From the NCBI GenBank assembly GCA_000697475.1, contig JNEU01001126.1, positions 1-39,902 on the forward strand: a stretch of DNA of 39,902 nucleotides, written 5' to 3'. The DNA comes from Lichtheimia corymbifera B2541 (taxonomy: Eukaryota; Mucoromycota; Mucoromycetes; Mucorales; Lichtheimiaceae). The position numbers were made by a program, and so were the translations under genes. The number at the start of each line of letters is the position of its first letter. Within the stretch, counting starts at the first letter, position 1. The notes below the pieces were generated by a model. That model was not told where the DNA came from. It saw only the letters and a program-made list of their open reading frames with translations, and did not search any database. Below, piece after piece: positions 11,580-22,689 of the stretch.

Positions 11580-12074
11580 CTAGAAACTCTTGAGTTTCTC
11601 GATACGAGCGGCAAGTCCTTTACCATCGGCACCGACAAGCTCATCGACCTTCTCACCATCAGAGTAGAAGAAAAAAGTAGGCATCGCCTTTATGCCTACG
11701 TCTTGAGAAATATCCTGCATTGGCACACATTTATCAGTACAAGTCCGTCCTATCTCTCACAGTAAACTACTTACGCTAGCTTCGTCAACGTCAACTGATA
11801 CAAAAGTAATATCAGGGTTCTCTTCGGAAAGCTTCTCGAAAATAGGGGAGATAAATCTGCAGGGACCTACGTAAGTTGTGTGAGAACGGTTACCAAGGAA
11901 ACGCTGGTGACGCTTATCCACCTACCACACCAGACAGCCCAAAAGTCTACGGCAACCTAAAATTCAAACAGGTATTAGCAAGGATGGTTGAATGCACAAA
12001 TCCTCTCATACCTTCTTTTTGTCTTTGATAAGTTGCTGATAGGCATCAAGACTCGCGATTTTTTCTACTGGCAT
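11580..12074 (-). CDS. Thioredoxin
   Basis: Small cytosolic protein-disulfide reductase, normally recycled by thioredoxin reductase with NADPH. The spliced reading has four exons: 12012-12074, 11926-11956, 11775-11866 and 11580-11714. Together they give 321 bases and a 106-residue protein, the usual size of a classical thioredoxin. The start MPVEKI leads into a compact fold with no targeting peptide. The active site WCGPC is at residues 30-34, the buried Asp is at 25 in VDFWA, and the cis-Pro is at 74 in KAMPTF. Introns of 55, 59 and 60 bp all have GT..AG ends. Intron 2 splits the Gly codon inside the CGPC motif, which confirms the splice model because no unspliced frame gives the motif. The identity is secure; which paralogue it is cannot be told. 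Confidence 0.97.
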
Positions 12075-12450
12075 GTTAAAAAAATAAAGGGATAAAGAAG
12101 GTTACATAGACGTTTCATCCTTGTAGGTCTTTTATACCAACCAACTTTGTTTTAACACCGAGTAGCGGGAAGTCAACCTTGCATGAGTGTTACACATACC
12201 ATACATGCCTGCAGTTCTTGCCTTGTAGTAATACCACCACTGCTAATCCACTCCACTTTAAGCTCGAATATTTGAAAACTATCATATCTGCTATCGATAG
12301 CTAAACAAGTGAACAGCTATTTATGATTCCAATGCAAGTATATGATCACTACTGAATTTAAATGATATGGTATGTTTACAAGGTAAGCAAAATCAACCGG
12401 CCTGTACTCATAAAAGGGAAATCCGCGTTGTTTCCCCATTGAGCTAATTT
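12075..12450. promoter_or_regulatory. Upstream region of the thioredoxin gene
   Basis: AT-rich non-coding DNA between the thioredoxin start and the dispersed repeat. It should contain the promoter. I see no clear TATA box or named factor site. Confidence 0.4.
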
Positions 12451-14562
12451 ATGCGGCACCTTCTCCTCTCTTTTCTCAGACTCTCTCTTTCTTTTTCTCC
12501 TTTTCAGTTTCATCGCGTTTTTGCCTTTGCATCCGCCACCTTCCTTATTGATCCCACCGACCAAACGACGTCTCACTCTTCCATTGCGGTTCATCGAGCT
12601 TTCAAGGCCACCTTCTTCTGCAACCAGACACACTCATTATGAAACGCATGGCAGCAACAAACAACACATTGCCCCTCTGCCCTTGTTTATGCTACCGATG
12701 ACGAGAACGTTGGTGCTATAGTGACAACGAGATAGCTATGAAAACGCCAGCACTGTAGCCAACAGCAAACACCCATGCCCAACAGCGAAGCATAGCTTTC
12801 GAATGTAGGTAAGGTTGTGGATAGAACATGGGTGGTGTGGATATGCGTATGAAGCGTATTGAAAAAGCATCTTTCTACAAGGATCATCTTGATGATGGAT
12901 ACCACCTGGATCTCCAATGGCATCTATCTCAACAACTACATCGTTACAAGCTTTATTATGGCAGCTCCAAGGACAAGGACCTATGGCAACCAGGATATCG
13001 CATGCCATCTCTGAAAATGTATCCATGGATGGGTTGCCTCTGCGGTTGTCAACATCTTTACGCGAGTGTTCAACAACACCAACGTTATCAATGAGTGGTT
13101 CATTGTCCACAAACCGTTTACAAGGCTCATTGAAGGTAAGGTGAATCAAATCACGTGGATACAATGCAAGATATTAAAGATCTTTTCACACAACAGCATA
13201 ACGGATCTCCATGCCAACAAACAACCAGTGTCAATCAGCGAGGTATCACAGCAATACAATTCATGTATCCGTCATTGCAAGCTTCACAAAGGTAATGGAA
13301 AAGAGAACGCGTGTACTTTTAAGTAATGTTACTAAAGGATGGTCTCAATGGGCATCATTCATAGCAGCATCATTCCACAAGAAGATGTCAGTTACATGCC
13401 AACTACACTATTCAATCTCCAACAAGGCATGGACGCATGGTGATCACGGCTATGGATCGTTTCTTTGGACCATTGATATCCTGCTGGTTGCTAGGTAACT
13501 TGGATGACGATGGACTCTCGAGCGCATTATTCATCGTGTACCTTTTGAGTAGGGGTGGTTGCGGTTGCGGATCACTCCTTGGAATGCCTGTGGCAGTATC
13601 GAAAACAACAACAGCATTGCATGCTATGTACACTTCAAACCCACTTGTTGGTGAGTTATTACGCCAGATGGAGCTACTGGCGACAAGGATTGATGCTTAT
13701 GGCTTTCCATTTATCCACAGGCTAATGCTGGTTTATTGATCTGTCAACATGTCCAGATTTACAACATTATGATGGCATCAGGTATGAGTAGTTGGATAGT
13801 GTAACTATGGATGGCTATTGATAATGGTCTTTTTTTTGGGTGTAGTTATCGACTATGGAAAAAGGGATGTAGTGATCGCTCAGCCTCCTAAGCAGCAGTA
13901 CCCGTCAAGGTCACCTGTACATTTTCAGGAGCATTGGTATTATCAGCACCTGGATCATCAGCTACTGTATTCAGCACCACTCATCATTGTCAGCAACAAC
14001 AACAACATCGCTTGTACTTTAAGGATGGACAAGGAGCATTGGATTTTCATATGGCTCAAGCCATCGATTGGAGATGACCTACACGCATTCGATCCGGCAA
14101 CCACTCGCTCAACCAGCACCATTTTCTTTGGCTGATCATTCTGGCTGCACCTTTTGTCATCTTACATCGACAGTATCAATACACCCACATTGAAAACATT
14201 GGGGAGAGGAGTCAAGATACCATGGATACTGAATTGTCAAGGATATAATTTGCCACTTGAATCAACAACACTTTACAACATGAACTCTTCACCGACCCAA
14301 CATCCACATCTAAATTCACCTTGATATCACCCACACATTGTACCGTTATATATTACGATCATTTACATCGATAAAGTTGGATATCATACCAGTTCATCAA
14401 AATGTATATGTTTGTGTTCTCTAAGTTGTACATATATAATCTTTTGACTTTGTTAAAGGTGTTGTATGCACTCATCCTTTCGAAGCAACTTAATGCATCA
14501 GATTTCAAAAAGGCATCTACATGTGCATATAAATGAAGTTGTAAAAGATCATGATGCGTGAG
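12450..14562. repeat. Dispersed repeat, long copy
   Basis: Two parts match the copy at 24.64-25.61 kb. The left part (about 12452-12655) shares ttgatcccaccgacca.acgacgtct and agacacactcat.atg.aacgcatg; the right part (about 13885-14560) shares caggagcattggtattatcagcac, accattttctttgg.tgatca and cgaagc...ttaatgcatcagattt. Between them about 1.2 kb (12660-13880) is absent from the other copy. That segment has overlapping short frames on both strands, including a minus-strand frame at 12736-13164 that is 142 codons long only if begun at a non-ATG codon, and a plus stretch reading VNIFTRVFNNTNVINEWF near 13050. None forms a recognised protein. It could be a degraded gene duplicated with its flanks or an old mobile element. 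Confidence 0.7.
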
Positions 14563-14941
14563 TTAGCATTGAGAAGACGTACATAGATAGCTTACATTAA
14601 AAAGATAGAATGACGTTGCGCCTGTTCTCATGCCATGGTCATTTTCTAAAGGTTCTAATTGGTTTGTTTTGGATCTTCTTGCTGGCTGCTGCTGTTATTA
14701 ACCTGCAAGAAGGTGATTCTACTAGCTAACAGTGGCCCCTTTTCCTCTTGCCACCTATGTCTAATAACAGGATGGAGAACAATGACACGCATATGCTCCA
14801 TAGGTAAATGACCCCATCATAAAGACATTGACAACAAAATCATGCATGTAATAAATCACGTCGCCTCTGGCACGCGATGAAAATGATTGAATCTCAGTGT
14901 AGCACACGCGACACTCCCGCGTGAACCTCTTCCGCTCCTTC
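14562..14941 (+). promoter_or_regulatory. SMC2 upstream region with three ACGCG cores
   Basis: Between the dispersed repeat and the SMC2 ATG there is no gene. ACGCG, the core of the fungal MluI cell-cycle box bound by MBF-type factors, occurs at 14872-14876, 14906-14910 and, on the other strand, 14918-14922. All three lie within 70 bases of the start codon. SMC2 is a mitotic gene, so G1/S control is plausible but inferred only from the motif. Confidence 0.45.
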
Positions 14942-17900
14942 ATGTACATACAAGAGCTTATCATAGAAGGCTTCAAATCTTATATCTCTCGCACTCATAT
15001 CACCGGTTGGGATCCTGAATTCAATGCAATCACCGGCTTGAATGGCTCTGGAAAGTCCAATGTCCTGGACGCTATTTGTTTTGTCCTTGGCATCAGTAAT
15101 CTGTCACAGGTACGATACACTCGCATTTCAAGACAAGACGATCTTTTTATTTATAAAGGATAACTACTAGGTGCGTGCTAGCAACTTGCAAGATCTGATC
15201 TACAAGCGTGGTCAAGCTGGAGTGACAAAAGCATCAGTTACCATTGTGTTCAACAACGAAGATCGTGCACGTAGTCCTGTAGGCTTCGAGAGTTATCGTC
15301 AGATCACTGTGACACGACAGGTAAACACGTACATCTTGAAGAAAAATGGGTTGATAACACATAATATCTTGTTAGGTGCTTATGGGAGGAAGGACAAAGT
15401 ATATTGTCAATGGTCATAATGCTCAGCAGCAAACGGTCCAGAACTTGTTTCAGTCAGTGCAGCTCAATATCAACAATCCACACTTTTTGATCATGCAAGG
15501 ACGTATCACAAAGGTGCTCAACATGAAATCGACCGAGATCTTGAGTATGGTGGAGGAAGCGGCTGGTACAAAGATGTTTGAGGATCGCAAAAACAAGGCG
15601 TTTGTCACCATGGCCAAAAAGGAGCGCAAAGTGGATGAGATCAGAAAGGTACATGGGAAATGGATCCGCGCTATACATCATCATCATGCTCATTACCACT
15701 TTAGATATTGCGAGAGGAAATTACACCACGATTGGATCAGCTGCGACAAGAGAAACGCGTGTACTTGGATTTCCAAAAGACTGAATCAGATATCGAACGC
15801 TTGAATCGCACACTTGTCGCTTTCGAATATACCCGGCATCAGGTAAATAATCCATGTTACATACTACTCGCAATCGACTCATGCCCTGTTATAGGAGAAG
15901 CTGAACAAAGCAGGAGAGCAAAACAATGAACGCCAGACTCGACTGAATGAACTCGTTGATAAGGTGAAAAGGCTGCAAAACGAGATGGAGACATTGGAAC
16001 ATGATAAGCAAGCGGCGCAAGAGAGAATACAAAAGGTATGGCTTTATGCACGCTCATAGCGCATGATCTGATCATGTAATTAGGATTCACCGAATCAATC
16101 CCGGCTACGAGAATTAGAGGAGGCAACAAAGGAGTACTCTACACGGTTGGTGCGGCTCAAGACAAAGAAAGATCTCCAAGAAGCTTCAACGCTGGATGAA
16201 CAAAAGTCATTATCAAAACTGGCAACATCCAAAGGAGAGGTACTATATACACGAATGCTTTGATTCTACATGCTTGATTATTCACCACTATCTATAGCTT
16301 GAACGCGCGCTGCATGAGAAAAAGGCATCCTATGAAAAGACCAGTGAACAATATGAGTCATTCAAAGCGAGCACCGACAAGAAGACAGAAGAATTGCAAA
16401 AGACATCCGAGCTGCTTCAGACACTCACTACTGGCATCACTGCTGAGGAAGGACGTGAGAATGGTTATATGGAACAGCTTCAAGGTAAGCCTAATCTATA
16501 TATCTGCCGGAATCATTACTAAGAGAGCATATAGCTGCCAAAAATGCTGCAATGGAAGCATCCACAGCGGAGGAACAAGCAAAGCTGAAGATCGCCCATT
16601 TGAAACAAGAGCTGAATGAAAAGGAACCGCAGGCGGTTATGGCAGAAAAAGAGAACCATGGCTTGTTGGGACAAGTGGATGAAAAGCGTAAGGTGATATC
16701 CCAGCTCGAGGTAAATATGTAATTCAGGATCAATAATGAATGCTCTACTCACATGTAAATATCAAAGCAACACCTCAAAGGAATACATTGGAATCCAGAC
16801 CGTGAAGATGACCTGATATCTCAGCGAAACAAGGAGCGTGAAATCATCACAGAACTCAACGAGGTAAATGGATCATCGTGATTTATGGCGAGCACCAAGA
16901 TATTAATCAGGACGTCATAGAGAATGGAATCACTTGGCCGAAAGCTTTCCAACCTCGACTTTGTTTATACCAATCCATCGTCCGATTTCGACCGTAACAA
17001 AGTCAAAGGACTCGTGGCACAATTGATTCGACTGGACAAGAAGCACTTTGAAGCATCCACAGCTCTCGAGATTTGTGCTGGCGGCAAATTGTTCAATGTA
17101 AGCATTTGTTGATACTATAATGAAGAGCGCTTATTGACTTGTCCATGGTAGGTTGTGGTTGAAAATGAAGTTGTTGGTGCTCAACTACTGGACAAGGGAA
17201 GATTACGACGTCGATGGACTTTGATCCCATTAAACAAGATCCAAGGAAGCAGAGCACCCCAAGCGGTAAGAGACCATATCAATGCCTTGGATTGATGCTG
17301 AATGACTTTATAGAAAATCGATGCTGCTGAGAGACTTGCACCTGGAAAAGTGGATTTGGCATTGTCGCTTGTGGGATACGATCACGAAGTTGAGCCAGCA
17401 ATGAAATGGATTTTCGGCAATACCTTTGTTTGTCGAGATGCTGAGACGGCAAAGCGAGTGACATTTGCAAATGATATCCGACTAAAGTCTGTTACATTCG
17501 ATGGCGATGTGTATGATCCTCACGGCACGCTTTCTGGTGGATCCAAACCCCACAGTGCTGGTCTCCTTGTCAAGATTCAAGAAATGGCTGAATTACGAGA
17601 GGAAATTGATATCCATGAACGTCGTTTGCGAGAGTTGGATCATGAATTGGAGCAAGCACAGCAAACGATCATTGAATATAAGAATACCAAGCAGCGACTT
17701 GATCTTCAGACCCATCAACTTTCACTATTGGAGAAACGTATCGAGCAAAGCACACATGCACAGGTAGCTTGATGGGGAACCTTATCAGTTGTATGGATCA
17801 CTAAATTGTGTACCTTGTAGCTTAAGCAGCGGGTACAGGCTATCAAGGATCAACTTGTCGATTTGGAGCAAACCGTTACCGATGCTCAAGAAAAACACAG

Positions 17901-19635
17901 CAGGGCTATCAAGGAATCTAGCACTATCGAAGCCGAGATGAATGAATTCAAAACCAACAAGGATTCCAAGCTCACTGAAATGACGGTATGGCATGTTTTG
18001 TTTGGCTGTGTACATGGTTTCTGATATGCGTATTCGCTAGGAACGAGTCAACAAATTGCGTACTGTATTGAACAAGAATGCACAAAAGCTCAATGATATG
18101 CAGCGGGCAGTACAGACTCTGGAGCTTGAAATCGGTAACTATTGATTCGAGCACTTTTAGCATGGTTAGCTAATTTGGTGATATCTGTAGAGCAAATCCA
18201 AAACGACATTGCATCCTGTGAAAGCGATATGAAGCGTGTTTCGGAGGCCATTGAAGGGTACAAGGGATCTGAGCGTGAACTTTCTCTCGAGATTGGTCGG
18301 ACTGAGGTATATATATACATTGCATAAATGTGGGATGGACATATACTAATTATAATACAGGAAGAATTGAACAAGGCGCAAGAGGATCTTGAACAAGAAA
18401 GGCAGCTCATCAGTGCGGTCAATGAGGAAATGAAGGAGCTTGAGCAATTGCATAAGCAAAAGTCTTCAGAGGTGACCGAACACAATCTCGAGATTCAAAA
18501 GCTGGAGCATGAGATAGACCGTCAGAACCGTGAACATCAGAATTCGCGCGATGCCATAGCCAACCTAGAAAGAGAACATGAGTGGATTGCGGATCAAAAG
18601 CAGTAAGTGCTTCAAGTACACCTTTTGTACGCATGATATTGATATGATCGATATAGATTCTTTGGTCAAGCCGGTTCATCTTTTGATTTCGCTTCAATGA
18701 ATGTGACCGAAGCCAGAAAGACTGTCCAGCAACTCAGGTCCAAACATGACTCGATGCGTAAAAAGATCAATGTTCGTGTCATGAGCATGATTGACAAGTA
18801 AGTCCGGTCGAGCAATAGGAAACCATCAATGGCTAATCATCGTACACAAATTGTAGCGTGGAAAAGAAAGAAGGGGCCTTGAAGACTATGATGGAAACGG
18901 TGCAAAATGACAAAAAGATGATTGAAGATACGATCAAATCGCTCGATGGCTACAAGCTGGAGGCACTTGAGAAGACATGGCGCAAGGTCAACGAGTAAGT
19001 TTGTGTAGGATGGGATGTATAAATACGGGTTATAACCCCCTGTATGATAGTGATTTCGCAGCCATCTTTGGAGATTTGTTACCTGGAAACACTTGTCGAT
19101 TGCAAGCACCTGAAGGAAAAGAGATATCCGAGGGACTTGAGGTCAAGGTCAATTTGGGTGGTGTGTGGAAACAGAGCTTAACCGAGTTGAGTGGTGGTCA
19201 ACGGTAAGTCATGCTGACAAGCGCGTTAACAGGGGAAAAGTCTAATTGGATGCTATAGATCCCTTATTGCTTTATCGTTGATCTTATCACTGCTTCAGTT
19301 CAAACCTGCTCCCATGTACATTCTCGATGAGGTTGATGCCGCCTTGGATTTATCACATACACAAAATATTGGTCAACTGCTGCGAACACGCTTCAAGGGG
19401 TCCCAATTCGTTGTTGTATCTTTGAAGGATGGCATGTTCAATAACGCCAATGTACTCTTTAAGACCCGCTTTGTCGACGGCACGTCTGTCATTGAGGCAA
19501 GTGTTCAAGATCTTGCATTTTTTCCCTTTGCTAACACATTCCCAAAAGCGTACAACATCCCACCCTACAGACAAGCAACCCGAGGCCACAAGCCGCAAAC
19601 GCACTCGAGGAGATAAAGAAAATCAACCAGCATAG
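14942..19635 (+). CDS. SMC2: Condensin subunit SMC2
   Basis: Core ATPase of condensin, pairing with SMC4 to compact mitotic chromosomes. I resolve 21 exons: 14942-15109, 15171-15320, 15376-15648, 15705-15842, 15895-16035, 16084-16239, 16298-16484, 16535-16710, 16768-16863, 16921-17097, 17152-17265, 17314-17763, 17821-17985, 18041-18134, 18191-18306, 18361-18602, 18657-18797, 18857-18994, 19051-19203, 19259-19496, 19549-19635. The sum is 3600 bases, 1199 residues, normal for SMC2. The start [14 protein letters not shown] is the family N-terminus. Walker [10 protein letters not shown] is at 32-40, an SMC2-type segment with [11 protein letters not shown] follows, coiled coils flank a hinge at about 520-680 (GGSKPHSAG at its end), the signature LSGGQR is at 1087-1092 and Walker [12 protein letters not shown] has its DE at 1115-1116. 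The last intron (19497-19548) starts with GC rather than GT; splicing it yields a basic tail ending [11 protein letters not shown]. Reading through would instead stop at 19616. Confidence 0.97.
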
Positions 19636-20000
19636 TCTTACAATGATCCAGTTATGTTAAGAGAGTTGTTCGTAGACAATGATCGGCTATGTTTATGCGT
19701 CAGTTTGGAAAAATACAATGGATTTAATTGACAAAGAGGATATTGATGGTTGGTTTATAAGGGATAAAGTCACACTGCGTGTGCAAAGACAGAATAACGA
19801 AAAGGAAGATTACAATTGATATAATGCTACTTGGGAATAAAATCGCAATACCACGGGCCTCCAATAGCCTCAGCAGCTGGTGCAAAAAAAAAAAAAAGAG
19901 ACGAAGTAGGGTGCGCCAACTGAGTTTTAAGCAGGTGGGGTGCAGCGCAGCAGGGCAGCAAAACAGCGCAACCTTTTGTGTCCATCAACTTTTAAACAGA
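19636..20000. other. SMC2 3' flank
   Basis: No gene recognised. A run of 14 A at 19885-19898 is present. An AATAAA-like site at about 19829 could serve SMC2 or be chance. Confidence 0.35.
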
Positions 20001-21407
20001 ATGCAACAGGCGATTGACCCATGGGTAGGTATTGACGCTGTTATTTGATATGATTTTTATTTATTTGGTATTCATTTAGAACAAGGCGAAGTCGTTTACA
20101 GAAGCAGAATGCACCTGGTTGATCTATCGACATGTGTGGTGAGGCATGGCTGGCACGAAGACTGATGACGCCAGCGTTCCTTAATGCTTGCATTGACCTG
20201 GTATTTGGCATACGTGCCCTTCAGCTCTGGCGACATGGAAAGGAGAAGGTGTGTGGGTTCGATACGTCTTTCCCATGTCTTGTGCGCAAGCCTTCTTTGT
20301 CAGCATGCTTCTTGCAAACGTGTTAGTGGATCATCAAATACTTTCTGGATTGTTGCTAGGTGAGCATTACTGGGTTGTTGCTATGTGACCGCGGTCTCAT
20401 TAAGACAGCTGCTGATTATATGTAATTATTAGCATTCTTTTGGAACAAGGCGAAGTCGTTTACAGAAGCAGAATGCACCTGGTTGATCTATCGACATGTG
20501 TGGTGAGGCATGGCTGGCACGAAGACTGATGACGCCAGCGTTCCTTAATGCTTGCATTGACCTGGTATTTGGCATACGTGCCCTTCAGCTCTGGCGACAT
20601 GGAAAGGAGAAGGTGTGTGGGTTCGATACGTCTTTCCCATGTCTTGTGCGCAAGCCTTCTTTGTCAGCATGCTTCTTGCAAACGTGTTAGTGGATCATCA
20701 AATACTTTCTGGATTGTTGCTAGGTGAGCATTACTGGGTTGTTGCTATGTGACCGCGGTCTCATTAAGACAGCTGCTGATTATATGTAATTATTAGCATT
20801 CTTTTGGAACAAGGCGAAGTCGTTTACAGAAGCAGAATGCACCTGGTTGATCTATCGACATGTGTGGTGAGGCATGGCTGGCACGAAGACTGATGACGCC
20901 AGCGTTCCTTAATGCTTGCATTGACCTGGTATTTGGCATACGTGCCCTTCAGCTCTGGCGACATGGAAAGGAGAAGGTGTGTGGGTTCGATACGTCTTTC
21001 CCATGTCTTGTGCGCAAGCCTTCTTTGTCAGCATGCTTCTTGCAAACGTGTTAGTGGATCATCAGATGCTTCTGTATTGTTTGCTAGGTGAGTGCGAACA
21101 CAATGCAGTAATACAACTTTGATTGGTCACGCCATTGCTAGTACTTTTGTAGAACAAGTTCAAGTGGTTCAAGGAAGGTACTTGATCGTATTGGCTATGA
21201 GCCTTCAAGGGGTTCAGCTTGTCAGCAGAAGCAAACACAGACATATCTCGATTATCACCTCTTGTGCCACCGATGATTGGAAAAAGGAGCCCTGGGAATA
21301 TGGGCTACGGGAGGCAACCACTGTGCCGACATCTTTCTTTACTGGGCAGCTCTTTTCATGACCTTCAAGAAGCAACACAGCACTCGTATCTTATTGACAT
21401 CGCTTGA
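19999..21407 (+). CDS. Possible spliced gene spanning the 364 bp array (Myb/SANT-like hint)
   Basis: Speculative. An ATG at about 20000 gives MQQAIDPW, followed by a good GTAGGT..TTTAG intron (about 20024-20078) and an exon starting NKAKSFTEAECTWLIYRH. Later in each repeat, after a possible intron, LWRHGKEK can be read. Joined, these resemble the first two helices of a Myb/SANT repeat (W/F-T-E-x-E ... L ... HGK). The same exon is present three times because the DNA is tandemly repeated. Downstream, a frame ending at 21407 (AEANTDISRLSPLVPPMIGK ...) could be the C-terminus. I could not find one exon chain that stays open through all three units, so gene, fold and boundaries are all uncertain. 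Confidence 0.2.
20079..21062 (+). repeat. 364 bp tandem repeat, 2.7 copies, near-identical
   Basis: Units begin at 20079, 20443 and 20807 with an exact 364 base period. By eye the first two full units are identical from aacaaggcgaagtcg on, and the third is identical until about 21064, where it diverges (catcaaatactttctgg against catcagatgcttctg). Each unit contains an identical 64-codon open frame beginning MCGEAWLARRL, repeated at 20132, 20496 and 20860; I regard it as an accident of the repeat. The lack of divergence implies very recent duplication, gene conversion or an assembly artefact. Confidence 0.95.
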
Positions 21408-22689
21408 CGCATCACACGTAGTTTTGCTACCACCATTGTTTACATTGATAGATTGAGATACCAGCTTATTAAAAGAGCATGTTTATGCTTGATCATTTGT
21501 ACACTGCATAAAAATTGGTGTGATGTTGTACTGTATGCGTCATAGCCAACGTTCTTTTTCCATTATCATGACTACGGTCCATAAGCTGGATAACGTGGCC
21601 ATCATAAATAGCCATCGAAAGCGCATGGTCAAATGGATGACCGAAGCTAGAACCATTCCATCATTTTGCATGTATTGTCGCACCTTTGGGGTCGCGCAGA
21701 ATACCACCAACACTTCTCGTGTGATATTGAAAACCATGTGCGTGATGATGAAGGGAACCCTGCCTTCCTGTATCAATGCGACTTGACTATCTACAGCACT
21801 GCTGGGGACCCTTGTAACCAAAGTAAAATGCAGCTTTACGATGATAATAATATACCCAGGTGATTGAACTCTTATCCACATTACAGTAATGCACAGTCAA
21901 TGGTGGCAGAAACAGATACCACGAAACGATTTGCAACCAACACAATCAATGTGGATGGTTTAGCAAACTGCTTTCAAGCCGCGACATCCCACACTATGGT
22001 GGCGTTGACAACAGTAAGTTGTGTAAAAATCTTTGAGCATTATCCAACGGCATTGATCATGTTGTTGAAATGTAGAATATCATGATCTAAACGATGCAGA
22101 GTATTTATGGCTCAACCACATAAGTCAATCAAGAACATTTAATAAGTTTCGTTCCATCAGCACAAGCGCACGGGAAATTATGTTTGCTCTTGCTCTCCAC
22201 ATTAGGTGATTCACAGAAGCGTTGCTATGATCCAGTGGGTTGATTTATAGCCGCTTTATCGCTATGGAAGAAGATGGATTGAATACGAGGTTGGAAATGT
22301 TCATGATGTATTTTATTCACTCTGGTGATGATGAGGGCTACTGCCTGGAAGATAATTAATGCAGGAGGGGGATTTCTTCTGGAAGATGAGAAGAAATCAA
22401 GGATTATGTGCAGTGTAGCAAGGTGTGTTGTCACGTCAGCCAACTCAATTTAACCAACGCTAAAAGGGTGGCTGATAGCAAATAATGATACCAGTACAAG
22501 ATGGAGTTACATGAAATATTCAACGGGAGTAGGAGGAAGAATAAAAAATATGGCTCATTGGCGTGGTTATGATGGGTAGCTGTGGTCGGGTAAGCGTGTG
22601 CGAGTGGCAGCGTTAAGTTGGTTGGCGGAGGGAGCTCAATTTCCTCTGCCAACGCGTGTGGACAACCTTCTGACTTCCCTTTACACCCA
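21408..22689. other. Intergenic stretch, possible coding relics
   Basis: No intact gene. Around 21600-21860 several frames overlap (plus: CMYCRTFG and, in another frame, CDIENHVRDDEG; minus: an open frame at 21540-21881 of 113 codons). The cysteine-containing plus-strand text is faintly zinc-knuckle-like but breaks off. 22090-22600 shows nothing I can name; its right end should hold the promoter of the next gene. Confidence 0.35.

Noticed and set aside
14761..14976. Minus-strand frame across the SMC2 start
   Set aside because: Overlaps the conserved SMC2 N-terminus and has no homology signal.
19779..20048. 89-codon plus frame with a poly-Lys stretch
   Set aside because: The Lys run comes from the A14 tract; composition is not protein-like.
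20255..20275. tRNA/SINE B-box-like gggttcgatacg in each 364 bp unit
   Set aside because: No matching A-box at the right distance and no cloverleaf could be folded.
20132..20326. 64-codon ORF MCGEAWLARRL... repeated three times
   Set aside because: Identical only because the DNA is tandemly duplicated; no family signal and it overlaps the better spliced reading.
20079..21062. CRISPR-like array
   Set aside because: Units are 364 bp direct tandem copies with no short repeat/unique spacer pattern, and this is a eukaryotic genome.
21540..21881. 113-codon minus-strand ORF
   Set aside because: Hydrophobic-biased text without family pattern, opposite equally open plus frames; not enough support for a gene.
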